Source of the DNA: Christiangramia flava JLT2011
GTDB lineage: Bacteria; Bacteroidota; Bacteroidia; Flavobacteriales; Flavobacteriaceae
Length of the DNA stretch: 64,000 nt
Assembly: GCF_001951155.1 (NCBI RefSeq)
Contig: NZ_CP016359.1
Coordinates: 1,450,001 to 1,514,000 of the forward strand
Direction of reading: 5' to 3'
Part shown: positions 26,234 through 35,790 of the stretch, piece by piece
How positions within the stretch are numbered: the first letter of the stretch is position 1
Layout of the letters: each line of letters opens with the position of its first letter
Notes under the pieces: generated by a model
Told to the model about the DNA's origin: nothing
Seen by the model: the letters and a program-made list of their open reading frames with translations, nothing else
The model's database searches: none
Program-made: the position numbers and the translations under genes

Positions 26234-27688
26234 ATGCTCAGTGACCTGCAGTTAAATAGCATTCTGGAAGATTTTGATATCGCCTACTGGAAGGTGAATT
26301 TGTTCTCGAAGGAAATAACCTGGTCTGAGCATTTTAACGCGCTGGTAGGAAATCCCGAGATCCGGGAAGACCGGTTTGAATTCTTCATCAACCAGATCCT
26401 GCATGCCGATTACCGGTACGACTTCCGTATACATTTCGAAGAGTTGCTGAAGAAAAATGAACCCTTCAGTTTTGAGATCAAACTGAAACTGGCCAATGGT
26501 AAATATCGCTGGTTCGAATGCAAGAACCTGAGGTCTAAGGGTCAGAACTTTAAGGAAACCGCTGTGCTGCTCTTTGTGAACATTCACCAGTCCAAGCGCG
26601 ACCAGTATACCATTGAAGAGAATTTCTTCTATTATCGCGAAACTGCAGAGATGACTTCTACCGGTGGATGGTATATCGATACAATTACCAAGAATATCTA
26701 CTGGGACGATGTTTCGAAAAAGATTCTCGACTGTCCTCGTGATTTCCAGCCCCGCTACGACGATCACCTGAAATTTTACGCTCAGGAACATCATTCCCGC
26801 ATGCACAATGCTTTTGATAAATGCGAGAATTACGGGATCCCTTTCAAACTCGAATTGAAAATGGTCTCTTTTCAGCATCGCGAGTTTTGGGTTGGCCTTA
26901 CCGGAAAACCGGTTTATAATGACGAACAGCAGATCGTGGGGATTCGTGGGGTGATACAGAATATCGATGAAAACAAGAATAACGAATTGAATTTGCAGAA
27001 CTCTCTGGACATTATTGCAAGTCAGAATTCCCGCCTTTTCAATTTCGCGCATATCGTTTCCCATCATCTTCGTTCACATAGCAGCAATTTAAGCCTGATC
27101 GTGGAATTGCTTGGCGAAGCAAAATCAGATAAAGACAAGCTGGATCTCCTGGCAAATGTGGAAGATATTTCAGGCAACCTTGATACCGCAATTTCCAGAC
27201 TGAATGATATTGTAAGTATCCAAACTTCCTTGCGAAAAGAAAGAGTATGGATTAAGTTTGAAGAGGCTCTCGAAATCGTTTTGGCTTCGATTTCTTCGTT
27301 AATTAATCGAGAAAATGCAAAAATCGTCGCTGAATTTCAAGAGTTGAAAGAAATTCGCTACGTTCCTGAATATCTTGAAAGTATTTTACTAAATTTAATC
27401 ACGAATGCCATCAGATACAGGCAGCCGGGACGTAAACCGGTGATCTTTATTCAGACTTATATCGAGAACGAAAAAGAATATCTGGAGATAAGTGACAACG
27501 GAATGGGGATCGATTTGGAGGAATATGGAGACAAGATGTTTGGGATGTACAAAACCTTCCATCAAAACAATCCGGAAGCCAAAGGTATCGGGCTATTCAT
27601 AACAAAAAATCAGGTTGAAGCATTGGGCGGAACCATATCGGTAAGCAGTACCATAGATATTGGAACCACCTTTAAAATAAAATTCTAG
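26234..27688 (+). CDS. Soluble PAS-domain sensor histidine kinase
   Basis: 484 residues without membrane helices. Two PAS-like domains (about 10-115 and 135-250) precede a short coiled coil and the kinase core. The H-box reads FAHIVSHHLRSHSSNLS; the phospho-accepting His lies in the SHHLR segment, which differs from the common SHELRTP and resembles kinases of the Bacteroidota that lack the Glu. The ATPase domain has NLITNAIRYR (N box), SDNGMGID (G1) and GIGLFITKNQVEALGG (G2). It should sense a cytoplasmic signal. A receiver-only protein is encoded 10 bases later and is its probable partner. Confidence 0.92.
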   Translation: MLSDLQLNSILEDFDIAYWKVNLFSKEITWSEHFNALVGNPEIREDRFEFFINQILHADYRYDFRIHFEELLKKNEPFSFEIKLKLANGKYRWFECKNLRSKGQNFKETAVLLFVNIHQSKRDQYTIEENFFYYRETAEMTSTGGWYIDTITKNIYWDDVSKKILDCPRDFQPRYDDHLKFYAQEHHSRMHNAFDKCENYGIPFKLELKMVSFQHREFWVGLTGKPVYNDEQQIVGIRGVIQNIDENKNNELNLQNSLDIIASQNSRLFNFAHIVSHHLRSHSSNLSLIVELLGEAKSDKDKLDLLANVEDISGNLDTAISRLNDIVSIQTSLRKERVWIKFEEALEIVLASISSLINRENAKIVAEFQELKEIRYVPEYLESILLNLITNAIRYRQPGRKPVIFIQTYIENEKEYLEISDNGMGIDLEEYGDKMFGMYKTFHQNNPEAKGIGLFITKNQVEALGGTISVSSTIDIGTTFKIKF

Positions 27689-27698
27689 ATCTATTTTT

Positions 27699-28115
27699 AT
27701 GGGGCAGAAAGTAGAACTGGCGTGTATCATCGATGATGACAAAATATACGTCAACCTCGTCAAGAAAATCATCGAGATCAAAAAACTCTCTGAAAACCTT
27801 CTGGTTTACAAGAACGGGAAAGAAGCGTTGGACTATTTCAAAGACACGATGGAAGGCGCGACAGACGAAGAAAAACTTCCGGACATCATTTTCCTGGATT
27901 TGAATATGCCGGTAATGGATGGTTGGGAATTCCTGAACGAATTCATCAAGATCAAAAATCATTTGAACAAAAAGATCACATTATACGTGGTGAGCTCTTC
28001 TATTGATCCTCGTGATCTGGAACGCGCCAAATCATTCAATTTGGTGACCGATTATCTTATCAAGCCTATCGAGTTGAAGAAGTTCGAAAAGATTTTTGAA
28101 AAGACCGCTGCCTAA
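27699..28115 (+). CDS. Receiver-only response regulator
   Basis: 138 residues made of one CheY-like domain: acidic pocket IIDDD, phospho-acceptor Asp in FLDLNMPVMDGWEF, Ser/Thr switch in YVVSSSIDP, and Lys in YLIKPIEL. There is no output domain, so it acts through protein contacts or as a phosphate shuttle. It follows the kinase gene by 10 bases. Its stop overlaps the stop of the convergent lspA gene. Confidence 0.93.
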   Translation: MGQKVELACIIDDDKIYVNLVKKIIEIKKLSENLLVYKNGKEALDYFKDTMEGATDEEKLPDIIFLDLNMPVMDGWEFLNEFIKIKNHLNKKITLYVVSSSIDPRDLERAKSFNLVTDYLIKPIELKKFEKIFEKTAA

Positions 28116-28729
28116 GCTTCCTGTTCTTCAGCATTCTTCGGGAATGCTTTTTTATTGAAGATCAACAGGATGGCCACACCAACACTGATGGCCGAATCGG
28201 CTATATTGAAAACAGGCTCAAAAAAGGTAAAATACTCCCCACCCCAAATCGGGATCCAGGAAGGCAGATAACCTTTCCAGATCGGGAAATAAAGCATGTC
28301 TACCACTTTTCCATGGAATAAAGTTCCGTAGCCGCCAGCTTCCGGTAAAAACTCGGCTATATGTCCGTAACTGTCACTGAAGAGGATTCCGTAGAAAACA
28401 GAATCTATAATATTTCCGAAGGCACCTGCGAAGATCAACGCCACAGAGAGAATCAACGTTTTAGAACCCTCTTTTTTAACCGAATCCCACAGCCAGTATC
28501 CAATCCCCATGATCGCCACGAGCCTGAAAAGTGTGAGTGCCAGCTTGCCGTACTGTCCCGGTATCTTGGTTCCCCAGGCCATGCCTTCATTTTCCACGAA
28601 CAGGATCCTGAACCAGTCAAAAACCTCTACTTCGTTGCCAAGGGCAAAATGCGTTTTTATGTAAATCTTGGAAACCTGATCGATTAATAAGATCAGGACA
28701 ATGATGAATCCGGCTTTTTTAAGTGACAT
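28112..28729 (-). CDS. lspA: Lipoprotein signal peptidase (signal peptidase II)
   Basis: The inner-membrane Asp protease that cuts prolipoproteins before the lipidated Cys. 205 residues, somewhat longer than the usual 160-170, with four helices. Catalytic Asp residues lie in FGNIIDSVFYG and FNIADSAISVGV, and the conserved NEGMAWG is present. The extra length is a loop around GYGTLFHGKVVDMLYFPIWKG, seen in Bacteroidota (shown here as GTLFHGKVVDMLYFPIW). The substrates include the many lipoproteins in this window. It lies downstream of ileS and dksA on the same strand, a common arrangement, with one gene in between. Confidence 0.95.
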   Translation of the reverse strand: MSLKKAGFIIVLILLIDQVSKIYIKTHFALGNEVEVFDWFRILFVENEGMAWGTKIPGQYGKLALTLFRLVAIMGIGYWLWDSVKKEGSKTLILSVALIFAGAFGNIIDSVFYGILFSDSYGHIAEFLPEAGGYGTLFHGKVVDMLYFPIWKGYLPSWIPIWGGEYFTFFEPVFNIADSAISVGVAILLIFNKKAFPKNAEEQEA

Positions 28730-28769
28730 TTATATGGTTTAGGTCCAAAACGGCTCAAAAATACTAATA

Positions 28770-29399
28770 TTATTTAGTTTTTACCACGCGAATGTTCCCA
28801 TCTATCGAGGTAAGTTTTAACGGATTACGACCGGTCATAAAATCTGGAATTTCTACCTGGCCGTGACGACTGGTGGCTTCCACTATTCCGCCTGTTGTCT
28901 CCACCTCGATATTTCCACGGAAGGTGTTGACCACGGCGCTGCCCGTAAAATTCTGAAGCTTACAGTATCCCTGATTGAGATCGGCGAACAGGCTTAAAAA
29001 ACTCCCGTCAGCTATGACTGATGCGATATTGGAGCGAATTTCCACTTCGAGATTTTCAGGGATCACCAGGTCTATTTCGAGCGAGAAAACCTTGTGGGCA
29101 CTCAGTTTGTCAAATCCGCCGGCCAGGCGCTCGGGATACTCTGTAACCAATTGCAGCGTGCCGTTTGCCAATTCTGACTGCAGCAGAATATTATCAAAAT
29201 ATTCCCCTTCAGAATGGGTATTGATACTGATCTGGCTGGTTTTTTCGGCATGAAGACTGATCCTGAAAACCTCATCAGTATGAATGACCAGGCGCTCTAC
29301 AGCCTGGGCATCGATGCTCTGGCGCGTGTCCTTCTGGGCGATGGCCACCACACCAAACATTAAAAAAGCCACTGCTATCCCTATTCTCAAACTGTTCAT
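28770..29399 (-). CDS. Secreted beta-helical DUF4097-like protein
   Basis: The ATG at 29399 (MNSLRIGIAVAFLMFGVVAIAQ) gives a signal peptide; a longer frame to 29492 would include a terminator. The 209 residues are a regular run of short beta strands (HTDEVFRISLHAEKTSQISI, LEVEIRSNIASVIADGSF, GNIEVETTGGIVEATSRHG), like the DUF4097/putative adhesin repeats that form a left-handed or right-handed beta-helix. No catalytic motif is seen. It sits between dksA and lspA after a terminator, so it probably has its own promoter. Function unknown; such proteins are often envelope-stress or surface proteins, which is only a guess here. Confidence 0.75.
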   Translation of the reverse strand: MNSLRIGIAVAFLMFGVVAIAQKDTRQSIDAQAVERLVIHTDEVFRISLHAEKTSQISINTHSEGEYFDNILLQSELANGTLQLVTEYPERLAGGFDKLSAHKVFSLEIDLVIPENLEVEIRSNIASVIADGSFLSLFADLNQGYCKLQNFTGSAVVNTFRGNIEVETTGGIVEATSRHGQVEIPDFMTGRNPLKLTSIDGNIRVVKTK

Positions 29400-29413
29400 T
29401 CTTCCATCTTCAT

Positions 29414-29442
29414 TAAAAAAGCCCTCTATTGCGGAGGGCTTA
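29414..29442 (-). terminator. Intrinsic terminator of the ileS-dksA unit
   Basis: AGCCCTC pairs with GAGGGCT around a loop TATTGCG. On the reverse strand the stem is followed by six T. It lies 26 bases after the dksA/traR stop. Confidence 0.88.
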
Positions 29443-29466
29443 AATATGATCAAAATATGTTCCGAA

Positions 29467-29850
29467 TTATCGTTGCATATTTTTAGCTTCAATACTTAGT
29501 GTAGCGTGAGGCACGAGTTTCAACCTTTCCTTGTTGATCAGTTTCCCGGTTACGCGGCAAACTCCGTAGGTTTTGTTCTCGATGCGCATCAGTGCGTTTT
29601 TCAGGTCCCTGATGAATTTTTCCTGGCGAATTGCCAGCTGAGAATTCGCTTCTTTGCTCATCGTTTCGCTACCTTCTTCAAAGGCTTTGAAAGTAGGCGA
29701 CGTGTCATCGGTCCCGTTGTTACCATCGTTTTTGTAGGCAGTTTGATAGATTTCCAACTGCTCCTGAGCCTTTGCGATCTTCTTTTTGATGATCTCCTTG
29801 AATTCAGCAAGGTCAGCATCGCTGTAACGTTCTTTTACATCTGTTGACAT
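29467..29850 (-). CDS. TraR/DksA-family transcription factor
   Basis: 127 residues: an N-terminal coiled coil (about 10-50, EIIKKKIAKAQEQLEIYQTA), then the DksA-type C-terminal globular part YGVCRVTGKLINKERLKLVP followed by ATLSIEAK. Proteobacterial DksA uses four Cys for zinc; here only one Cys remains (YGVC), so the fold must hold without a full zinc site, as in other Bacteroidota members. It would bind RNA polymerase through the secondary channel and modulate initiation, possibly with ppGpp. It starts 4 bases after the ileS stop and is cotranscribed with it. Confidence 0.9.
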   Translation of the reverse strand: MSTDVKERYSDADLAEFKEIIKKKIAKAQEQLEIYQTAYKNDGNNGTDDTSPTFKAFEEGSETMSKEANSQLAIRQEKFIRDLKNALMRIENKTYGVCRVTGKLINKERLKLVPHATLSIEAKNMQR

Positions 29851-29854
29851 GGCT

Positions 29855-32800
29855 TTAGTGCTTTTTTATAAACAATTTGGTGGCGATATCGTCAAATTCA
29901 ATAGCAGCTCCTTCCTCTACCACCTCTGCAAATTCGAGCCTTGCAGTTAATGTTTCTGTTTTGATATAATTCATATTTTCGTTGACAGCATCCTCGACAA
30001 TACCATCTTTTTGTAGGGTCACATCTATAGTATCGGTTACCTCATAACCTGAATCTTTCCGAAGGTTTTGAATCCTGTTCACCAGTTCCCTGGCAACACC
30101 TTCCTTCTTGAGTTCCGGGCTAATGCTCACATCCAGAGCAACCGTTAGGCTACCGCTGCTGGCTACCAGCCAGCCTTCGATATCCTGTGAAGTGATCTCG
30201 ACTTCATCGAGCGACAAATTAATTAAATTTCCATTAATGTCAACCTCGATGTTCCCCTCCTGCTCCATCTTCGCGATGTCTTCAGGAGTAAACTGATTTA
30301 TCTTATTGACAATCAGCTTCATATCCTTACCAAATCTCGGGCCAAGAACTCTGAAATTTGGTTTTATCTGCTTGACAAGAATACCCGAAGCATCATCGAT
30401 CAGCTCGAGTTCCTTGACGTTAACTTCTGATTTTATGAGGTTTTCAACCGCCTCGATTTCCTGTCTTGCTGCTTCGTCAAGTACCGGAATCATTACTCTT
30501 TGCAAGGGTTGGCGTACTTTGATCATCTCTTTCTTCCGAAGAGAAAGTACCAGCGAGGAAATGGTCTGTGCCTTTTCCATTTTGCCCTCCAAAGATTTAT
30601 CAACAAATTCTGGTTTATAAACCGGGAAATCAGCAGTATGCACCGATTCTGCTGAATCTTTTCCGGTGGCAGCGTTCAGATCCCTGAACAACTGGTCCAT
30701 ATAGAATGGCGCAACAGGAGCTCCCAGTTTCGCAACTGTCTCTAAACAGGTATACAGCGTTTGATAAGCTGAAATCTTATCCTTTTCATAATCGCCTTTC
30801 CAGAACCTTCTTCGGCTTAGGCGCACATACCAGTTGGAAAGGTTCTCCTGAACAAATTCTGAAATCGCTCTCGTCGCCCTGGTTGGCTCATAATCGGCAT
30901 AAAACTTATCCACTTTTTCGATAAGGGTGTGTAATTCAGAGAGGATCCAGCGATCTATCTCCGGTCTTTTTTCCAGTGCAATATCATCTTCGGAATAGGT
31001 AAACTCATCGATATTGGCATAAAGCGTAAAGAAAGAATACGTATTATAAAGTGTTCCGAAGAACTTACGCTGAACTTCTCCGATCCCTTCAATATCAAAC
31101 TTCAGGTTATCCCAGGGGTTTGCATTCGAGATCATGTACCAGCGTGTCGCATCCGGCCCATAAACCGAAAGCGTTTCAAATGGATCTACCGCGTTTCCTA
31201 GACGTTTGGACATTTTCTGACCATTTTTGTCTAAAACGAGTCCGTTAGAAACCACATTTTTATAGGCCACATCATCAAAGATCATCGTGGCAATGGCGTG
31301 AAGCGTATAGAACCATCCACGCGTCTGGTCAACACCTTCCGCGATGAAATCGGCTTTTCGCCATTTATCGTCTACTTTTTCCTTATTCTCGAATGGATAG
31401 TGCCACTGAGAATACGGCATGGAACCGGAATCAAACCAAACGTCGATCAGGTCTGCCTCGCGCTTCATTGGTTTTCCAGAATCGGAAACCAGCGTGATCT
31501 CGTCCACAACATTTTTGTGAAGATCTACTTTTTCGTAGTTCTCTTCGCTCATATTTCCAGGGTCAAAATCGGCAAAGATATTCTCCTTCATGAAACCGGC
31601 TTCAACCGATTTTTTCATCTCTTCCTGAAGCTGAGCTACAGAGCCCATTACCTTAACTTCCTTCCCATCCTCTGTTCTCCAGATCGGCAACGGAATACCC
31701 CAGTAACGGCTACGGCTAAGGTTCCAGTCATTGGCATTTGCCAGCCAGTTCCCAAAACGACCTTCCCCGGTAGATTTTGGCTTCCAGTTGATGCCTTTGT
31801 TCAGTTCATGCATCCGATCCTTGAATTCGGTCACCTTAATGAACCAGGAATCCAATGGATAATATAAAATAGGCTTATCTGTTCTCCAACAGTTCGGATA
31901 ACTGTGAACGTATTTTTCAACTTTAAAAGCCCTGTTTTCTTCTTTTAATTTAATTGCCAGCTCTACATCTACCGACTTTTCCGGAGCCTCACCATCATCA
32001 TAATATTCATTCTTCACATACTTGCCGGCATGTTCTCCCATTTCCGGGCGAAATTTACCCTGAAGATCTACTAACGGAACCAAATTGCCGTTTTCATCTT
32101 TAACCAATAACGGCGGAACTTCCGGAATCGCCTGCTTGGCAACCATGGCATCATCGGCACCAAACGTTGGCGAAGTATGAACAATACCGGTACCGTCTTC
32201 AGTGGTTACGAAATCTCCGGAAATAACACGGAAGGCATTTTCCGGGTTATCATGCGGCAAGGCATATGGCAATAATTGCTCATATTCGATGCCCACCAAT
32301 TCTTTCCCCACAAAGCTTTCTTCGGAAATCAGGAATGGTATCTTTTTATCTCCTTCAGTATAAGATTTCAAGTCTTCTTCAGACTCTACTTTTCTGAATT
32401 TTTTATCGAATTGTTTTGCAGCAAGATCTTTCGCCACCACGATAGTGATCGGCTCAAACGTATATTGATTATAGGTTCTAACCTTTACATATTCGATCTT
32501 CGGCCCAACGGTCAAAGCTGTATTAGATGGAAGCGTCCATGGAGTTGTTGTCCAGGCGATAAAGAAAATATCTTCTTCAGATTTCAAAAACTCCGGAAGC
32601 GTTTCCTTTTTCGTTTTAAACATGGCCGTTACCGTGGTATCGGTCACATCCTGGTATGTTCCTGGCTGATTCAGCTCATGAGAACTCAAACCGGTTCCAG
32701 CCTTAGGTGAATATGGCTGAATGGTATAACCCTTATAGATCAGGTCTTTCTGATAAATTTCAGAAAGCAACCACCAAACCGTTTCCATGTATTTGGACTT

Positions 32801-33259
32801 ATAGGTAATGTATGGATCTTCCATATCTACCCAATAACCCATTTTTCGGGTAAGGTCATTCCAAACATCGGTATAACGCATTACTGCATTCTTACAGGCT
32901 TCATTATACTTTTCAATGCTGATCTTATTTCCGATATCCTCTTTCGTAATACCAAGCTCCTTCTCCACTCCAAGTTCTACCGGAAGCCCATGTGTATCCC
33001 ACCCGGCTTTTCGTTTTACCTGAAAGCCTTTCTGAGTTTTATAGCGGCAAAATATATCTTTGATTGCACGAGCCATCACGTGGTGAATTCCCGGCAAACC
33101 ATTGGCAGATGGCGGCCCTTCAAAGAACACAAACGGCTCTTTGCCTTCACGAGTCGTGATGCTTTTTTTGAAAATTTCATTCTCTTCCCAATAGCTTAAG
33201 ATTTCCTCCGCCACTTTTGGCAAGTCAAGTCCTTTATATTCAGGAAACTTTTTGCTCAT
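29855..33259 (-). CDS. ileS: Isoleucyl-tRNA synthetase, type 2 (eukaryote-like)
   Basis: It charges tRNA-Ile. The 1134 residues are longer than the common bacterial type and fit the type 2 clade. The class I signature near residue 57-60 reads GIHH (PSANGLPGIHHVMARAIKD) instead of HIGH; KMSKR is present in NGQKMSKRLGN. The editing domain lies between (for example TWTTPWTLPSNTALTVGP and GTGIVHTSPTFGADDA), followed by an anticodon-binding region and a long C-terminal extension. The DNA clearly encodes Gly-Ile-His-His. Type 2 enzymes are less sensitive to mupirocin, and a swapped GXHH motif has been tied to extreme resistance, so that is expected here as inference. It is first in an operon with dksA. 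Confidence 0.97.
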   Translation of the reverse strand: MSKKFPEYKGLDLPKVAEEILSYWEENEIFKKSITTREGKEPFVFFEGPPSANGLPGIHHVMARAIKDIFCRYKTQKGFQVKRKAGWDTHGLPVELGVEKELGITKEDIGNKISIEKYNEACKNAVMRYTDVWNDLTRKMGYWVDMEDPYITYKSKYMETVWWLLSEIYQKDLIYKGYTIQPYSPKAGTGLSSHELNQPGTYQDVTDTTVTAMFKTKKETLPEFLKSEEDIFFIAWTTTPWTLPSNTALTVGPKIEYVKVRTYNQYTFEPITIVVAKDLAAKQFDKKFRKVESEEDLKSYTEGDKKIPFLISEESFVGKELVGIEYEQLLPYALPHDNPENAFRVISGDFVTTEDGTGIVHTSPTFGADDAMVAKQAIPEVPPLLVKDENGNLVPLVDLQGKFRPEMGEHAGKYVKNEYYDDGEAPEKSVDVELAIKLKEENRAFKVEKYVHSYPNCWRTDKPILYYPLDSWFIKVTEFKDRMHELNKGINWKPKSTGEGRFGNWLANANDWNLSRSRYWGIPLPIWRTEDGKEVKVMGSVAQLQEEMKKSVEAGFMKENIFADFDPGNMSEENYEKVDLHKNVVDEITLVSDSGKPMKREADLIDVWFDSGSMPYSQWHYPFENKEKVDDKWRKADFIAEGVDQTRGWFYTLHAIATMIFDDVAYKNVVSNGLVLDKNGQKMSKRLGNAVDPFETLSVYGPDATRWYMISNANPWDNLKFDIEGIGEVQRKFFGTLYNTYSFFTLYANIDEFTYSEDDIALEKRPEIDRWILSELHTLIEKVDKFYADYEPTRATRAISEFVQENLSNWYVRLSRRRFWKGDYEKDKISAYQTLYTCLETVAKLGAPVAPFYMDQLFRDLNAATGKDSAESVHTADFPVYKPEFVDKSLEGKMEKAQTISSLVLSLRKKEMIKVRQPLQRVMIPVLDEAARQEIEAVENLIKSEVNVKELELIDDASGILVKQIKPNFRVLGPRFGKDMKLIVNKINQFTPEDIAKMEQEGNIEVDINGNLINLSLDEVEITSQDIEGWLVASSGSLTVALDVSISPELKKEGVARELVNRIQNLRKDSGYEVTDTIDVTLQKDGIVEDAVNENMNYIKTETLTARLEFAEVVEEGAAIEFDDIATKLFIKKH

Positions 33260-33396
33260 TCTATCCTTTTTTCAAATGATGTGCGAAAATAATGATTTTT
33301 AACAAAAGAGTAGGTTATAAAACGGTAAAATGATACTTCTATCCGTCGCATTCGCAAGGATAATTAATTGAAGCTTAATATTTTCGAAACGAAATT

Positions 33397-35790
33397 TTAA
33401 AAAGTATAATTCAAACCGATGATCAGGTTCCTGCCAGCAGCTGAAATTCCTGAAGAATAGGTGCGGTAACGCTGATCTGTAATATTTTCTAAGGATACCG
33501 TCGCCAACCAGTTACTGGTCATTTTATACTGCCCTGTCAGATTAAGCGTATACCAGGAAGGAGAATACGGATTTCCATTTGAATCTAAAGCATATAAATA
33601 AGGTTTGTCCTGTTCGCCGGGAGCAAGATCTTCAAAGTTAAACTGACCATTATATTCGGCAAAAAGATCAAATTTCAGCTTTCGTTTGTTCCAGATCAGG
33701 TGCGTATTCCCGAAAAGCGGTGCCGCATGTCGCAGCGGAACGTATTCCCCGCCTTCATCTTCTCTTCCGTAGGTATAACTGAATTGCGAAGTTAACCGAA
33801 GTGCCACTGAAAGATTGGCTTCCAGGCCGGTTTCGATCCCGTAAACATAAGCATGAGCAGCATTCTGAATGGCCTGCACGCGGCTTGGCTCTCCCTGATA
33901 ATCAATTTCAGTCTCACCATTCAAACTATAATCCCTTCGAACCATGGCGTTATCGAGGTAGGTATAGTAACCCGTCAGATTCAGCCTGATAAAATCATTA
34001 AAATTAAGGTCTGCACCGATCTCGCCATTATAGGCATATTCTGGCTTTAGATCAGGGTTCGGCACAACTACCGATCCGGGTTCGGAATCAAAGATCTTCC
34101 CGATATCATCAATATTCGGTGCACGGAAAGCGGTTGACGCTCCAGCACGAAGCCTTAAGAAATCACTCTGCTTCCAGTTAATTCCGAGGCTTCCAGTTAG
34201 TGCTCCCGTAGAAATATCGGCGGTTTCGAATGGAAAATCATAAAACCGATCGTCAAAGCGCGTGTCTACCAAAATATGATTATATCGAAGTCCAGATTGC
34301 AATGACAGGTCTTCTCTTATGCGCCATTGATGGCCCAAATATACAGCTATGGATTGCCACTGTGATCCATCCGGATAGCGGCTTGCGGTTTCCCCGGTTT
34401 CATTAGTTTCAATATTTCTGAAACTTCCGTTAGAAGCCACATTATTCAAAACATATTCTAAGCCGTAGAAGAATTTAGAATTTGCCCATTCCTTCTCAAA
34501 ATCAAGGTTAGCCGAATAAGCATCTACATTTTCTTCCGTAGAATAAAGAGTTGGTTTTCCAAAATCCCGATCGTTCCGGCTTTCGGCAAAAAACTGATAC
34601 GCTCCCGTAAACTGTACTTTATCAAAAAAATCTGAAGTGCTGCGATGGTTGATATTGACATCTCCCAGGAACCATTTTTGAGGCCCGTAATACCACTCTG
34701 CTGCTCTCAGAATGCCATCACGCTTTCTGTATAAACGATCATACCTGGGAAAATCTGAAGTCTCCGAATAGATCAGCCCAAGGCTAAGATCCCAGTCATC
34801 AGCAGGCATGTATTTTACTTTCTGCAACAAATTAAGCTGATTGTATCCCGTTGGCTTCTGCACTTCCGGATCATCATTTTCAACCATCAGATCCTCTCCA
34901 TTTTCCCGAATCGCATAATCAGGTCTTAGATAATCATCTGGTCCGTGACTTCCCATTTTCAGGTCGCCAAAATCGGAATAGGTCACTGCGGAAGTGAACG
35001 CCCAGTTTTCCCGACCAATATTTAGATCGGCATGAACGGTATTTTCATTATTGGCAGTGGCAAATCTGGTATAGATATTTCCCGAAAAACTGGTATTTCC
35101 ATCAAAGCTGAAATTTGGCTGGAGGGTATAAAAGTTCATCACGCCACCAACGGCATCACTACCATACACAACAGATCCCGGCCCCAGAATAACCTCGGCT
35201 TTATCTAGGAACATCGGGTCTATGGAAATCACATTTTGAAGGTTCCCGCTTCTGAAAATGGCGGTATTCATACGAACGCCATCTACCGTTATGAGCAATC
35301 TATTGGTCGAGAATCCGCGGATCATCGGGCTTCCTCCACCCAGCTGACTTTTCTGCACATAAACCTGGCCGGTACTTTCCAAAAGATCGGCTGAAGTTTG
35401 CGGACTTGCTAGTTGCACTTCGGAAGGAGTAATGCTCACAATTTTTTGAGGCACCTCATCACGATCCAGTTTGAACCTGGAAACCGAAAGCACTACCTGG
35501 TCTAACTGATTATTATCAGCTTCCAGCAGCACCGTATTGTTCAGAATTTCCTTCTTCCGAAGATACAGGTCTTCATGACTGATGATGGAAAAGGTCAGCA
35601 ATTCTTCCGAAGAAAACGAAGATAGATCGGCGATTCCAAGGGTGTCGGTAATTGCAGAAGTGGAGCGATCCTGATTGAAAATTGCCACATCGGCCAAGGG
35701 TTTCCTGGAATCGCTATCCAGAACTTTAACTTCCTGGGCAGAAAGTTTTATTAAACAGAAAAAGAACAACAGGAAAGCACCTATTCGCAT
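33397..35790 (-). CDS. TonB-dependent receptor, heme/hemoglobin-like plug type
   Basis: 797 residues: signal peptide (MRIGAFLLFFFCLIKLSAQ), a divergent carboxypeptidase-like domain (about 20-100), plug (about 115-230: PQKIVSITPSEVQLASPQTS, GGSPMIRGFSTNRLLITVDG, GSDAVGGVMNFYTL) and a barrel with the C-terminal NLIIGLNYTF. The plug sequence GGGSPMIRGF and VYGSDAVGGVM is the type seen in TonB receptors for heme or hemoglobin proteins, but no His/NPNL signature is evident, so the substrate remains open. Its ATG overlaps the recO stop (TAATG), so it is read from the recO transcript. Confidence 0.9.
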   Translation of the reverse strand: MRIGAFLLFFFCLIKLSAQEVKVLDSDSRKPLADVAIFNQDRSTSAITDTLGIADLSSFSSEELLTFSIISHEDLYLRKKEILNNTVLLEADNNQLDQVVLSVSRFKLDRDEVPQKIVSITPSEVQLASPQTSADLLESTGQVYVQKSQLGGGSPMIRGFSTNRLLITVDGVRMNTAIFRSGNLQNVISIDPMFLDKAEVILGPGSVVYGSDAVGGVMNFYTLQPNFSFDGNTSFSGNIYTRFATANNENTVHADLNIGRENWAFTSAVTYSDFGDLKMGSHGPDDYLRPDYAIRENGEDLMVENDDPEVQKPTGYNQLNLLQKVKYMPADDWDLSLGLIYSETSDFPRYDRLYRKRDGILRAAEWYYGPQKWFLGDVNINHRSTSDFFDKVQFTGAYQFFAESRNDRDFGKPTLYSTEENVDAYSANLDFEKEWANSKFFYGLEYVLNNVASNGSFRNIETNETGETASRYPDGSQWQSIAVYLGHQWRIREDLSLQSGLRYNHILVDTRFDDRFYDFPFETADISTGALTGSLGINWKQSDFLRLRAGASTAFRAPNIDDIGKIFDSEPGSVVVPNPDLKPEYAYNGEIGADLNFNDFIRLNLTGYYTYLDNAMVRRDYSLNGETEIDYQGEPSRVQAIQNAAHAYVYGIETGLEANLSVALRLTSQFSYTYGREDEGGEYVPLRHAAPLFGNTHLIWNKRKLKFDLFAEYNGQFNFEDLAPGEQDKPYLYALDSNGNPYSPSWYTLNLTGQYKMTSNWLATVSLENITDQRYRTYSSGISAAGRNLIIGLNYTF

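Noticed and set aside
26252..27067. A 271-codon open frame on the reverse strand
   Set aside because: It is antisense to the histidine kinase PAS domains and shows no family motif.
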